A DNA stretch of 64,000 bases from CAVZCC01 sp963773765. Lineage in GTDB: Bacteria > Actinomycetota > Acidimicrobiia > Acidimicrobiales > Microtrichaceae. The translations under genes were made by a program, and so were the position numbers. Positions 33,694 to 42,598 of this stretch are shown in pieces. The stretch spans positions 620,001-684,000 of the forward strand of contig CAVZCC010000005.1 in assembly GCA_963773765.1 (NCBI GenBank). The letters are read 5' to 3'. Below the pieces are notes generated by a model, which saw only the letters and a program-made list of their open reading frames with translations, did not search any database and was not told where the DNA came from. Numbering within the stretch: position 1 is the stretch's first letter; every line of letters starts with the position of its first letter.

Positions 33694-34409
33694 GGCTGCT
33701 GGGCCGGCGGCTCGTAGGGCGCGGCGGTGAACGGCCGGCGCTCACCCCAGCGGCCCCAGTGGGTGACCTTGTCCACGGGGCGGCGGGGTGCCACACCGAA
33801 CCGGCCGGTGGGCCGCCCCAACGGGACCAGGGCCACCACCTGCTGGCCGCCGGGGATGCCGAAGTGGTCGCGGACCTCGTCGTGGTGGATGCGGTGCACC
33901 GTGGTGATGACGCCGCCGATGCCCATGGACCGCGCCGCCAGCAGCAGGTTCTGCACCGCCGGGTACACCGACGCGAACGGGGTGCCCACGTCCATGACGC
34001 CCTGGTCGTCCTGCACGGCCATGGAGATGTCCGGCATGCACACCAGCACGATCACGGGGACCTCGGCCAGGTGGCGGGCCAGGTGGCGCGACGCGGCCAG
34101 CGTGCGCTCCCACGCCGCCCGGTCCTCCTCGGTGCGGAACCCGGGCAGGCCGGCCAGCAGCGCGGCCTCGTACCGGGCGTAGGCCCGGCCGTAGAGCTCG
34201 CCGAGCCAGGCCCGGCCGTCGGCGTCGTCGACCACGACGAACTGCCAGGGCTGGATGTTGCCGCCCGACGGGGCCTGCTGCGCGGCCCGGAGGATGCGCT
34301 CCACCTCCTCGGTGGTGACGGGCTGGGCCGAGTACCGGCGCATGGCCCGCGTGGTCATGATCCCGTCGTAGAGCCCGGGCCCGGCGGTCCCCGCTCCGGC
34401 GTCGCTCAC
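33690..34409 (-). CDS. Nitroreductase family FMN oxidoreductase
   Basis: A 239-residue nitroreductase. The FMN-phosphate motif TTRAMRRYSAQPVT is near 19-32, followed by AAQQAPSGGNIQPWQFVVVDD (about 43-63), VQNLLLAARSMGIGGVITT and a terminal GRFGVAPRRPVDKVTHWG. The SGGNxQPW block is the standard flavin contact. Both ends overlap neighbours by 4 nt (GTGA with the amidase, ATGA with the dehydrogenase). Such enzymes reduce nitro groups, quinones or enoates; the surrounding amidase and acyl-CoA genes suggest a role in breaking down an aromatic or amide compound. Confidence 0.85.
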   Translation of the reverse strand: MSDAGAGTAGPGLYDGIMTTRAMRRYSAQPVTTEEVERILRAAQQAPSGGNIQPWQFVVVDDADGRAWLGELYGRAYARYEAALLAGLPGFRTEEDRAAWERTLAASRHLARHLAEVPVIVLVCMPDISMAVQDDQGVMDVGTPFASVYPAVQNLLLAARSMGIGGVITTVHRIHHDEVRDHFGIPGGQQVVALVPLGRPTGRFGVAPRRPVDKVTHWGRWGERRPFTAAPYEPPAQQP

Positions 34410-35841
34410 GACGCCCACCCCGGTGCGTGCAGCGGCCAGGGCCGGGCGAGCTCCAGCAGCCGGGCGAAGCGCAGCGGCACCTCGTCCTGGTGGCGGCGGC
34501 CCATCACCTGCAACCCCACCGGCAACCCGTCCGCGGTCAGCCCGGCGGGCACCGACACCGCCGGGTTCCAGCACAGGTTGGCCAGCATGGTGAAGGGCAC
34601 GCTCATGGCCCCGTTCACCTCCACCCCGTCGATCTCGGTCGGCGGCGGCCCCTCGGCCCGGAAGGCCGGCACGGCGGTGGTGGGCGTCATCAGCACGTCG
34701 ACCCCGGCGAACAGCGCCGCCATGTCCTGTTGGAGCCGCAGCCGCCGCCGGTAGCCCTTGGCCAGCGTGCGCAGCGGTCGGTCCTCGGTGGCCTCCAGCG
34801 CCATGCGCACGTACGGGGTCAGGTCGTCGGCCCGCTCCGGCCAGTGCCGCGCCTCGTCGATGCCGAGCCACAGCGACATGGCCCCGGCCGACATCCACGT
34901 GGCGACCGGGTCGGTCAGGTGCACGTCGACGTCCACCAGCTCCACCCCGGCGGCGCCCGCCGCGTCGTGCGCGGCGGCGTGGGCCAGTTCGGCCACCTCC
35001 GGATCCACCGGCGCGAAGCCCAGGTCGGCGGACCACCCCACGCGAAGGCCGGACACGTCCAGGGTCTCGATGGCGTCCTCGTAGCGGACCGGGGCCGGCG
35101 GCAGCGACAGGCGGTCGGTGTCGTGCGGCCCCGCGGTGACGTCCAGGTGGCGGGCGCTGTCGGCCACGGTGGTGGTGAGCGCGCCGTAGCACGCCGTCTC
35201 GGACGGGTCGTCGTCGGGGTGGGGGATGCGCCCGTGGCTGGGCTTGAGCCCGACCAGGCCGGAGAACCCGGCCGGGATCCGGGTGGAGCCGCCACCGTCC
35301 GACGCCGTGCCGAACGGGATCATGTCCGGCCGCCACCGCCGCCGCGGTCCCACCGCTCGAGCCACCCGGGGTCCGCTCGGGGTTCCACGGGTTGCGGGTG
35401 GCGCCCCAGGCCTTGGTGTAGGTGAAGTGCAGCGTGCCGAACTCGGGCGCGGCGGTCTTGCCCAGCGGGATGGCCCCTGCGTGCGCGGAGCCGGGAGACG
35501 TGCTCGGAGTCGGCCGGCACCGGGTCCAGGCCCTTGTAGAGCAGTGAGCCGTGGCTGGTGGGCATGCCCGCGCAGTCCTCCAGGTCCTTCACCCCGAACG
35601 GCACCCCGGCCAGCGGTCCCAGTCGGTCGCCCTCGCCCCGGGCCACCTGCCGGTCCACGTCCTCCGCAGCCCGACGGGCGCCGTCGGGGTCCAGGAACAC
35701 GAACGCGTTGAGCTCGTCGTTGCCGGCCGCGATCCGCTCCAGGCACTCCTCCACCAGCCCCAGGGCGGACAGCCGGCCCTCACGGATCGCGGCGGCCGCG
35801 TCCACCACCGACGGCATGGGTCGGCCCATCGACGCGCTCAC
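34406..35841 (-). CDS. Amidase (amidase signature family), two frameshifts
   Basis: About 478 residues. The N-terminal third (DAAAAIREGRLSALGLVEECL, then LAGVPFGVKDLEDCAG with the catalytic Lys) is intact. The short Ser-rich signature region lies in other frames between about 35490 and 35330. The rest continues in one frame from FGTASDGGGSTRIPAGFSG (nucleophile Ser) to GLPVGLQVMGRRHQD. Start GTG 35841 and stop 34406 both make 4-nt overlaps with nitroreductase genes, which fixes the gene ends. It is paralogous in family, not in sequence detail, to the amidase at 12849. Confidence 0.75.
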
Positions 35842-36587
35842 GACCGCACCGCCGGCTCGCCGGCCGGGACGTGACCGTCCGGCGCCCCCACCTGCATGCC
35901 CCGCCACGGCTGGTTGCCGTAGGTGTCCAGGTGCACCACGTCACCGACCGGCTTGCGGGTCGTCGGCCCGTACCGGCCCCGGGGCCATCCCAGCGGCACG
36001 ATGCAGATGGGCTGCACGTCCACCGGGAGGCCCAGTGTGCGGCGTGACATGGTGACGCTCCACAACGGCAGCGTGATGAGCGACGCCCCCAGGCCCATGG
36101 CCCGGGCCGACAGCAGCAGGTTCTGCACGCTGGGGTAGATGGAGCCGTAGTGGCTGCTCTGGCCCAGCGTCGGGTAGGGCAGGAACCGCAGCGGGCCCTC
36201 CAGGCACGGCACCACCAGGACCGGGATCTCCTCGAAGTGGTCGACCTGCCACTGCACCGCGCCCAGCACCTTCTGCATGGCCGGGTCCTTGCGGGCCAGG
36301 CGCCGGCCGATGCCGCCGTACAGCTTCCACGCCTGCTGGTAGCGCCGGGCGAACGCGGCCTTGCGCTCGGCGTCGCGCACCACGATGAACTGCCAGTTCT
36401 GGCCGTTGGACCCGGTGGGGGCCCGCAGGGCCAGCTCGATGCAGCGCAGGACGATGTCGTCGTCGACCGGGTCGGGCAGGACCTTGCGCACCGCCCGCTG
36501 GGTCACCATCGCCTCGTCCAACGGCATGTGGAGGCGGTCCGCCACCTGCGCGTAGGAGCGGTCCCCGTCGGGTCCGCGTTCGTTCAT
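35838..36587 (-). CDS. Nitroreductase family FMN oxidoreductase
   Basis: A 249-residue nitroreductase, first gene of the catabolic operon. The FMN site reads MVTQRAVRKVLPDPV, then ELALRAPTGSNGQNWQFIVVRD. Later blocks are IYPSVQNLLLSARAMGLGASLITLPL and RGRYGPTTRKPVGDVVHLDTYG. It resembles the neighbouring nitroreductase only in the fold-defining motifs, so the two are ancient paralogues. ATG 36587 was chosen because the preceding GTG (36593) adds only two residues; a GGGGGA site lies upstream. Its stop overlaps the amidase start (GTGA). Confidence 0.85.
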   Translation of the reverse strand: MNERGPDGDRSYAQVADRLHMPLDEAMVTQRAVRKVLPDPVDDDIVLRCIELALRAPTGSNGQNWQFIVVRDAERKAAFARRYQQAWKLYGGIGRRLARKDPAMQKVLGAVQWQVDHFEEIPVLVVPCLEGPLRFLPYPTLGQSSHYGSIYPSVQNLLLSARAMGLGASLITLPLWSVTMSRRTLGLPVDVQPICIVPLGWPRGRYGPTTRKPVGDVVHLDTYGNQPWRGMQVGAPDGHVPAGEPAVRS

Positions 36588-36713
36588 CGTCACCTGGTCC
36601 CCCTGTCCTGGCACCGGTCCGGCCCGTCTCGGCGGGCGGCCGGAGGTCGTCGGCTGCATCCTCCCACGGGTGGCGGTGGGTGTGTCCGCTCCGGCGGGGG
36701 CCCATGGCAAGCT

Positions 36714-38108
36714 GTGCGCTTGGCGGACGCCACCTCGACCGAGGACTCCCCGGGCCCGAACGACGGCTTCGCCGCGGTCACGTTCCCCATGTGGAACACG
36801 GCGCTGGCCCGTGCCGGACGGTGGGCCGACGAGTTGGACCACATGCGGACCGTCCCGGTGGAGCCGGTGGACCGCCGGCCCGCACCGGGTGCGCCGGCCT
36901 CGGCGTGGGCCGTGGTGAAGGCAGCGGTGAGCCTGGCCGGTGCGCCGGTGGGCATCTCCGCCATGGCCGTGGCGGCCCGACGGGCCCAGCGCATGACGCT
37001 GGAGCGCATCGAGGGGTTCCCCGAGCACCTCCACGCCCTGGCGGAGGACCGACGCTCCCCGCTGCCGGCGCGCAGGACCCGGCGACTGCCGGCGGACCGT
37101 CGCTACCTCATCACCTCCGACCTGCACCGCTGCATCCCCGGCCGGCTGGACTGGCCGGCCCGCCAGCGCACCAAGTCGCTCTACCACCGGGTCCTGGCCG
37201 GATACGCCGAGGACGGGTGGGACCTGGTCGAGAACGGTGACGTCGAGGACTACTGGATGGTCGGCGGCTCCACCTGGGGCGCGGTGTACGACGTCGCCCG
37301 CCTGGCCGGCGGCGCGGCCGGCCGGCTGGGGACCGAGCCCCGGCGCGAGCTGCTCCGGGAGCAGCTGGACCGCATCGTGGAGAACAACGCGGCCACCTAC
37401 CGGCTGCTGCGGGACGGCTTCTGCGCCGACGGCCGGTACCACCGGACGATGGGCAACCACGACGACGTGTACGTCGACGCCGACCTGGTGGGCCACCTCG
37501 GCACCCACCTGCCCGGCACCGAGATGGCCGACACCCTCCTGCTGTGCCGCCCCGGAGCGTCCGCGGCCGACGGCATCGGCGGTGTGGAGGCCGTCGTGTG
37601 CCACGGCCACCTGACCGATGCCTGGAACGGACCGGGGTTCGCACTGCTGGGCCGTGCCATCACGTGGCTGGTCACCGGCCTGGACGACCTGCCCCGGCTC
37701 AACGGGTCCGACGGCCTGCCCGACGAGCAGTCCCTGTCCCGCCTGCTGGGCGGCCGGGGCCGCAACCGGTTGGTGACCCTGGACCCGCGCTTCGGCGGGA
37801 GCCGACGCTTCGACTCCCTGGACGAGGAGCGGCTCTTCGCCTCCCTGGGCGCGCAGGAGCCGGCCGGCGGGTGGCCGTGGTTGGCCTTCGGCCACACCCA
37901 CTACCCCATGCTCTGGCCCACCGACGCGGCCGGGTCGCGGGTCAAGTACGCCAACTCGGGCTGCGGGGTGCTGGACGGCGCCTTCAGCGCCCTGGAGTGG
38001 GTGCCGGACCACGACGAGCCCCTCCGCCTGGTCCTGTGGATGGCCGAGGACGACGACCTCCGCCGGGTGGAGCTGGTCCCCGACGAGGGCGCACTCACCC
38101 CCCGCTGA
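36714..38108 (+). CDS. Calcineurin-like metallophosphoesterase
   Basis: About 464 residues. The metal motifs are in order: TSDLHR (D-x-H) near 131, ENGDVEDYW (GD) near 170, GNHDD (GNHD) near 246, CHGHLTD near 296 and GHTHYP near 390. These are the five blocks of the calcineurin-like fold with a two-metal centre. No signal peptide. The substrate (phosphoester, nucleotide or lipid A-like) is not predictable. The GTG at 36714 is the longest plausible start; an ATG at 36789 is an alternative that leaves all motifs intact. It is divergent from the nitroreductase operon. Confidence 0.8.
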   Translation: MRLADATSTEDSPGPNDGFAAVTFPMWNTALARAGRWADELDHMRTVPVEPVDRRPAPGAPASAWAVVKAAVSLAGAPVGISAMAVAARRAQRMTLERIEGFPEHLHALAEDRRSPLPARRTRRLPADRRYLITSDLHRCIPGRLDWPARQRTKSLYHRVLAGYAEDGWDLVENGDVEDYWMVGGSTWGAVYDVARLAGGAAGRLGTEPRRELLREQLDRIVENNAATYRLLRDGFCADGRYHRTMGNHDDVYVDADLVGHLGTHLPGTEMADTLLLCRPGASAADGIGGVEAVVCHGHLTDAWNGPGFALLGRAITWLVTGLDDLPRLNGSDGLPDEQSLSRLLGGRGRNRLVTLDPRFGGSRRFDSLDEERLFASLGAQEPAGGWPWLAFGHTHYPMLWPTDAAGSRVKYANSGCGVLDGAFSALEWVPDHDEPLRLVLWMAEDDDLRRVELVPDEGALTPR

Positions 38109-38163
38109 GCGGGCCGCACCCCGGCCCGGCCCGGTTGGCCCCACCTGGGTCCCCCACGCCCAT

Positions 38164-38216
38164 TCGTTCTCGGGCTGCTGAGGCCGCTCCGAGCGGCTCC
38201 GGCAGCCCCAGAACGA
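38164..38216. terminator. Long stem-loop between phosphoesterase and site-2 protease genes
   Basis: TCGTTCT pairs with AGAACGA, GGGCTGC with GCAGCCC, and GCCGCT with AGCGGC, making three stacked arms of about 20 bp in all around a short loop. No T-run follows. It lies 55 bases after the phosphoesterase stop and 89 bases before the protease promoter, fitting a terminator, although a small structured RNA is possible. Confidence 0.55.
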
Positions 38217-38304
38217 GCCGCCGCCGGCCGCCGCGGGGCGCCACTGGGTCGTCGGGCAGGGGCCGGTCGGCCCCGTCCGGAGGGCAGACCTTCCCGGCGC
38301 GGAG

Positions 38305-38310
38305 TAGGTT
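38305..38310 (+). promoter_or_regulatory. -10 box (TAGGTT), leaderless start of site-2 protease
   Basis: TAGGTT ends 8 nt before the ATG at 38319 and no ribosome binding site is seen. The spacing suggests that transcription begins at the start codon. Confidence 0.5.
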
Positions 38311-38318
38311 GCGGCTCG

Positions 38319-39389
38319 ATGCAGCTGGGGAGCGACCATCACGGCGGAGCGCCGACGGCGCGCACGCAGGGCGACGATGCGCCTGCCGTGGTGCGCGGCC
38401 GGCCCGACATCGAGGTCCTCCGGGACGACCCCGCGCCGCGGCGGTGGCTGACGGCGTGGCGCCGGGCCGGGACGGCCGAGGGGCGCAGGCGTGAGTTCCA
38501 CCCGGTGCGGGCGGTGCTGCTGGGCTCTGCCGTGGTGGCGGCCGCCGTGTTCCTGCCCGGGGCTGCGGTGTTCCTGGGCATCCTGGCCGTGATCATCGTC
38601 GTGCACGAGACCGGCCACTACCTGGTGGCCCGGCGCTGCGGCATGCGCCCCACCGAGTACTTCCTCGGCTTCGGCCCCACCGTGTGGTCGCGCACCACCG
38701 CCGGCGGCCTGCGCTGGGGCATCAAGTCCTTCCCGCTCGGGGGTTACGTCAAGATCCCCGGCATGGGCCCGTCGGAGGAGGTGGAGGCCGCACTCGAGCC
38801 GTACACCTACCGGGCCGCCACCCGGCCCCGGCGCATGGCCGTCATCCTGGCCGGCGTCGTCGCCAACTTCGCCCTGGCCGTCGCCCTGTTCGCCGGGTAC
38901 GCGATGTGGAGCCCCGCCATCGACGTGGGCCCGGTGCGGGCCGTCACCGGGTCGGTGTCGCTCACGGTGGACGTCGCGGTCGATTCCGTGGCCGCGTTGG
39001 GCCGCCTGGTCACCGGCGCCGGCGACTACGCCACGTCGGTGGCCGACGGGTCCGTCCCGGAGGACCGCATGGTGTCCGCCGTGGGCGGGGCCCAGCTCAC
39101 CGAGGGCCTCCTGGAGGAGCACCCCAGCCGCATGCTGCTGCTGGCCGGGCTGTTCTCCGCCAGCATCGCGGTGCTCAACCTCCTGCCGCTGCTGCCACTG
39201 GACGGCGGACACGCGGCGGTGATCCTCATGGAGGGGTTCTGGGCCAGGGTGCGGGGCCGGCCCCGCTACCGGCTCGACCCCAACCGGTTCCGCGTCGTCG
39301 CGCTGGTGGTGGTCGTGGCCCTGCTCGCGCTCGGGGTGTCCAGCATGTACATCGACCTGATCCACCCCCTGTCCGCCACCGCCGGCTGA
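38319..39389 (+). CDS. Site-2 protease (M50) without PDZ domain
   Basis: A 356-residue intramembrane zinc protease. A cytoplasmic tail of about 65 residues precedes the first helix. HETGH at 96-100 gives the zinc-binding His pair and the catalytic Glu, and LLPLDGGHAAV near 290 supplies the third ligand (Asp). FPLGGYVKIPGMG follows the first core helix. The segment between the core helices (about 170-275) is too short and not shaped like a PDZ domain, so this is a compact relative of RseP/Rip1. It probably cuts a membrane-bound regulator such as an anti-sigma factor. The next gene, a helicase, has its own promoter. Confidence 0.8.
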   Translation: MQLGSDHHGGAPTARTQGDDAPAVVRGRPDIEVLRDDPAPRRWLTAWRRAGTAEGRRREFHPVRAVLLGSAVVAAAVFLPGAAVFLGILAVIIVVHETGHYLVARRCGMRPTEYFLGFGPTVWSRTTAGGLRWGIKSFPLGGYVKIPGMGPSEEVEAALEPYTYRAATRPRRMAVILAGVVANFALAVALFAGYAMWSPAIDVGPVRAVTGSVSLTVDVAVDSVAALGRLVTGAGDYATSVADGSVPEDRMVSAVGGAQLTEGLLEEHPSRMLLLAGLFSASIAVLNLLPLLPLDGGHAAVILMEGFWARVRGRPRYRLDPNRFRVVALVVVVALLALGVSSMYIDLIHPLSATAG

Positions 39390-39445
39390 CCACCCCCACA
39401 GGGATCGCCGGGCGGTCCGGGCGCGGGTTGCGACCGTCGGTCGGC

Positions 39446-39598
39446 TACAGTGGGCGCTTCGCACCGGACCGTTCGGTCCAGGGAGCGATCGCCAGTTGCA
39501 GGTGTCGTGACGACCACCGGCTTGCCGGCGAACCACCATCTGCATCATCCAACCGGCGCGCCAGATCGTGCCGCCCTCTGTCCGCCGGTCCGGCGGAC
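39446..39598 (+). promoter_or_regulatory. TACAGT box and structured leader of the DEAD-box helicase gene
   Basis: TACAGT at 39446-39451 is a good -10 box far (164 bases) from the GTG start. The leader contains GGACC-GTTC-GGTCC near 39465 and an 8-bp hairpin GTCCGCCG-GTC-CGGCGGAC at 39580-39598, just before the ribosome site. A long structured leader of this kind is usual for cold-induced RNA helicases; temperature or autoregulation is inference. Confidence 0.4.
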
Positions 39599-39615
39599 GT
39601 GAACAGGAATCCCCC

Positions 39616-41139
39616 GTGACCAAGTCATTCGCCGATCTCGGCGTGCCCGCGTCCATCGCTGCCTCCCTGGCCGCCCGCGGCATCAACGAACCCTTCCCCA
39701 TCCAGGCCCTGACCCTGCCCGACGTCCTCGACGGCCGGGACGTGTCGGGCCGTGCCCCCACCGGCTCCGGCAAGACCCTCGCCTTCGGCATCCCGCTGGT
39801 GGTGGGCGTCGACCGGGTCCGCCCCAAGCGGCCCCGCCGCCTGGTGCTGGTCCCCACGCGTGAGCTCGCCACCCAGGTCTGCAGCGAGCTCCGCCTCCTG
39901 GCCGGCGCCGACGGCCCCCGTGTGGAGGCCATCTTCGGTGGCGTCCCCATCAGCCGGCAGGCCACGGCGCTGCGTCGCGGCACCGAGATCGTGGTCGCCT
40001 GCCCCGGCCGCCTGGCCGACCTGATCAACCAGAACCTGATCCGCCTGGACGGCATCGACATGGTCGTGCTGGACGAGGCGGACCGCATGGCGGACATGGG
40101 CTTCCTGCCCGAGGTGCGCCGCCTGCTCGACCAGTGCCCCTCCGACCGCCAGACCGTGCTGTTCTCCGCCACCCTCGACGGTGACGTGAACGTGCTCGTC
40201 CGCAACTACCAGCACGACCCCGTGCGCCACGAGCTGCACGTGCCGGAGGAGGACGCCCCGGACGTGGACCACCACTTCTGGGAGGTCGAGAAGACCCAGC
40301 GCGTCACCACCGCGGCGCAGGTCGTGGACCGCATGGGCCCGACCGTGGTGTTCTGTCGCACCAAGCGCGGCGCGGACCGCATCACCCGCCAGCTCGGCGC
40401 GGCGGGCATCAACGCGGTGGCCATCCACGGTGACCGCTCCCAGGGCCAGCGCGACCGTGCCCTGCAGCAGTTCCGCGACGGCCACGCCGCCGCGCTGGTG
40501 GCCACCGACGTGGCCGCCCGCGGCATCCACGTGGACGACGTCGCCGCCGTGATCCACTTCGACCCGCCGGGCGACCCCAAGGACTACGTCCACCGCTCCG
40601 GGCGCACCGCCCGGGCCGGCGCCCGTGGCGTGGTGGTCAGCCTGGTCACCCCGGACCTCCGCTCCGACGTGGCCGGCCTGCAGCGCAACCTGGGCCATCC
40701 CAAGGGGCTGGACCGGGTGAACCTGGACGCCCTGGGTGAGCCGGGCCCGCGCAACCGCTCGTCCAACCCGCCCAGCAACCGGGCCACCCGCAACGAGGCC
40801 CGTCGGCAGGACGCCCAGCCGGCCAACGGCTCGTCCAACGGTGCCGGTCAGTCCAACGGTGCCGCCCGCACGCAGGACTCCGAGTCGGACATGGACCGTG
40901 AGGAGCGGCGGCGGCGCAACCGGGCCGGGCAGAACCGTCCGGGCCAGTCCCGCGCCGGCAAGCCCCGCACCGGGCAGTCCCGCAACGGTTCCGGCTCCCG
41001 CAGCTCGTCCGGCTCGCGGAGCGGGTCGGGCGCCAGGAACGGCTCCGGCGGTGGCGGCTCCCGCAACGGCTCCGGCGCCACCTCGGCCGGTGGTGGTCGT
41101 CGCAGCCAGGGCGGCCAGCGCCGCTCGGCATCACGCTGA
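39616..41139 (+). CDS. DEAD-box RNA helicase with Gly/Ser/Arg/Asn-rich tail
   Basis: 507 residues. The Q-motif region (FADLGVPASIAASLAARGI, PFPIQ), Walker A GRAPTGSGKT near 50, PTRELA, CPGRLADL, the DEAD box VLDEADRM near 152, SAT in LFSATL, and the HRSGRTARAG box near 335 are all present and ordered. After residue 370 comes a low-complexity tail of about 135 residues rich in Asn, Gly, Ser and Arg, typical of RNA-annealing extensions. It probably remodels RNA under cold or stress, as RhlE/CsdA types do. GTG 39616 was chosen because the helicase fold starts directly after it. Confidence 0.9.
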   Translation: MTKSFADLGVPASIAASLAARGINEPFPIQALTLPDVLDGRDVSGRAPTGSGKTLAFGIPLVVGVDRVRPKRPRRLVLVPTRELATQVCSELRLLAGADGPRVEAIFGGVPISRQATALRRGTEIVVACPGRLADLINQNLIRLDGIDMVVLDEADRMADMGFLPEVRRLLDQCPSDRQTVLFSATLDGDVNVLVRNYQHDPVRHELHVPEEDAPDVDHHFWEVEKTQRVTTAAQVVDRMGPTVVFCRTKRGADRITRQLGAAGINAVAIHGDRSQGQRDRALQQFRDGHAAALVATDVAARGIHVDDVAAVIHFDPPGDPKDYVHRSGRTARAGARGVVVSLVTPDLRSDVAGLQRNLGHPKGLDRVNLDALGEPGPRNRSSNPPSNRATRNEARRQDAQPANGSSNGAGQSNGAARTQDSESDMDREERRRRNRAGQNRPGQSRAGKPRTGQSRNGSGSRSSSGSRSGSGARNGSGGGGSRNGSGATSAGGGRRSQGGQRRSASR

Positions 41140-41204
41140 ACTGCTCGCACCGGTCGGCCACGCTGACCAGCCCCACCGGTCGACCGGTCCTGACCACCGA
41201 CCCG

Positions 41205-41230
41205 AAGGCCCGGCCGCACGGCCGGGCCTT
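41205..41230. terminator. Bidirectional hairpin terminator (helicase / dut)
   Basis: AAGGCCCGGCCG and CGGCCGGGCCTT form a perfect 12-bp stem with a 2-nt loop between the convergent helicase and dut genes. It starts with AA and ends with TT, so both directions have short T-ends, fitting a two-way intrinsic terminator. Confidence 0.8.
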
Positions 41231-41236
41231 CTGCGT

Positions 41237-41674
41237 TCAGCGACCGGTGTGGCCGAAGCCGCCCTCGCCCCGCTCGGTGTCGTCCAGCGCCTCCACCTCG
41301 AGGAACTGGACGTGCTCCACGGCCTGGATCACCAGCTGGGCGATCCGCTCGCCGCGGGTGACCTGGAACGCCTCGGTCGGGTCGGTGTTGACCAGCAGGA
41401 CCTTGAGCTCACCCCGGTAGTCGGCGTCGATCAGGCCGGGCGTGTTCAGGCAGGTGACCCCGTGCTTGAGGGCCAGTCCGCTGCGGGGCTGGATGAACCC
41501 GGCGTGGCCCCGGGGGATGGCGACGGCCAGGCCGGTGGGCACCAGGGCCCGGCCCCCTGCCGGCGCCAGGGTCACGTCCTCGGCGGCCTGCAGGTCCACC
41601 CCGGCGTCGCCGGGCTTGGCGTAGCGCGGCAGGGGCAGGTCGGGATCGAGACGGACGACGGGGACTTCCAGCAC
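41237..41674 (-). CDS. dut: dUTP diphosphatase
   Basis: A 145-residue trimeric dUTPase. Motifs in order: KPGDAGVDL (1), QPRSGLALKHG (2), GLIDADYRGE (3, with the uracil-side Asp), ERIAQLVI (4) and the C-terminal glycine-rich GEGGFGHTGR (5) that closes over the active site. It turns dUTP into dUMP, keeping uracil out of DNA and feeding dTMP synthesis. The GTG start has TAGCCT 7 nt upstream and no ribosome site, so the message is probably leaderless. The hairpin at 41205 ends it. Confidence 0.95.
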   Translation of the reverse strand: MLEVPVVRLDPDLPLPRYAKPGDAGVDLQAAEDVTLAPAGGRALVPTGLAVAIPRGHAGFIQPRSGLALKHGVTCLNTPGLIDADYRGELKVLLVNTDPTEAFQVTRGERIAQLVIQAVEHVQFLEVEALDDTERGEGGFGHTGR

Positions 41675-41681
41675 GGCGAGG

Positions 41682-41687
41682 AGGCTA
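41682..41687 (-). promoter_or_regulatory. -10 box (TAGCCT), leaderless start of dut
   Basis: TAGCCT on the minus strand ends 7 nt before the GTG of dut. The same TANNNT spacing recurs before several other genes in the window. Confidence 0.5.
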
Positions 41688-41722
41688 GTGCGGGCCGCGG
41701 GCCCGGCCGGCCGGTCGTCCCC

Positions 41723-42592
41723 TCAGCGCCCCTGCGCCCACGGTGCAGTGGCCAGGTCGAACTGGATCATGGAGGCGGACTGGCTGGCGGTGGCCAGCAG
41801 GTGGCCGCGCTCACTCCAGATGTGCGCGGCACCGTGTCCGTAGTCGCCGGCCGCCAGGTGGGCCCGCAGGTCGACCAGCACCCACTCGGACGGCTCGAAG
41901 GAGCCGACGCGGATGGTGTTGTCCAGGCTGATGCCGCCCGCCATCACGCCGCAGCCGTGCGCGACCGACAGCGGCACCATGTCTGCGATGAAGGCCACCG
42001 TGGCCGGGGTGACCGGGACCCCGTCCCGGCGGCGGACCCACATGCAGAGCCGCCCCGGCCCGGGATCGGGATGCTGCTCCACGGTGGGCTCTCGGAACTC
42101 GACCACGGCGTTGAAGCCCAGTCCGCTCGGCAGCCGGGCGGACTCGTCGTCCACGCCGGCGTTGCGCAGCATGGTGGCGAACGGGCCGTCACGCAGCTCG
42201 GACGCCTCGGGCCCCGTCACGACCGGCGCGTGCTCGAAGGTGCCGGTGAGGCCCTCCGGCCGGTGGTGACCGGTGGCGCCGAGCGAGGCGAACATGACCG
42301 CGCCGGACTCGTCGGTGCCGGTGACACGCACCTGGTTGGTGCGGCGACCAGGTGCCAGAACCTCGGCATGGACCGAGATCTCGGCCTCGGCCGGGGCGGT
42401 GGACACGAACTGGGTCGTCATCCACAGCGCGGTGCGGTCCGACACCAGCTCTGCGGTCGCGATCGACACCGCGATGGCGGTCCCGCCGTAGAGCCGGCCG
42501 TCGAGCCGGGCCAGGTGGTTCTGCACGGTGAACCGGAAGCGGCCGGGCTCGTCCGTGGCGGTCAGTCCGAGGAAGTCGGCGTCGGAGGACAT
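41723..42592 (-). CDS. Acyl-CoA thioesterase, double hotdog (TesB-like)
   Basis: 289 residues with two hotdog halves. The first has LDGRLYGGTAIAVSIATAELVSDR (about 29-52) with the helix that lines the acyl pocket, then MTTQFVSTAP. The second half has FIADMVPLSVAHGCG, ISLDNTIRVG and a DYGHGAAHIWSERGHLLATASQSA block, the characteristic end of TesB-type thioesterases. It frees fatty acids from CoA. ATG 42592 has TACGGT 6 nt upstream, again a leaderless arrangement. It stands alone between dut and the hydrogenase operon. Confidence 0.8.
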   Translation of the reverse strand: MSSDADFLGLTATDEPGRFRFTVQNHLARLDGRLYGGTAIAVSIATAELVSDRTALWMTTQFVSTAPAEAEISVHAEVLAPGRRTNQVRVTGTDESGAVMFASLGATGHHRPEGLTGTFEHAPVVTGPEASELRDGPFATMLRNAGVDDESARLPSGLGFNAVVEFREPTVEQHPDPGPGRLCMWVRRRDGVPVTPATVAFIADMVPLSVAHGCGVMAGGISLDNTIRVGSFEPSEWVLVDLRAHLAAGDYGHGAAHIWSERGHLLATASQSASMIQFDLATAPWAQGR

Positions 42593-42598
42593 CGACGC

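Noticed and set aside
35838..40205. 1455-codon open frame on the minus strand
   Set aside because: Most of it is antisense to the phosphoesterase, site-2 protease and helicase genes, which have clear motifs. Only the last part (nitroreductase, 35838-36587) is real.
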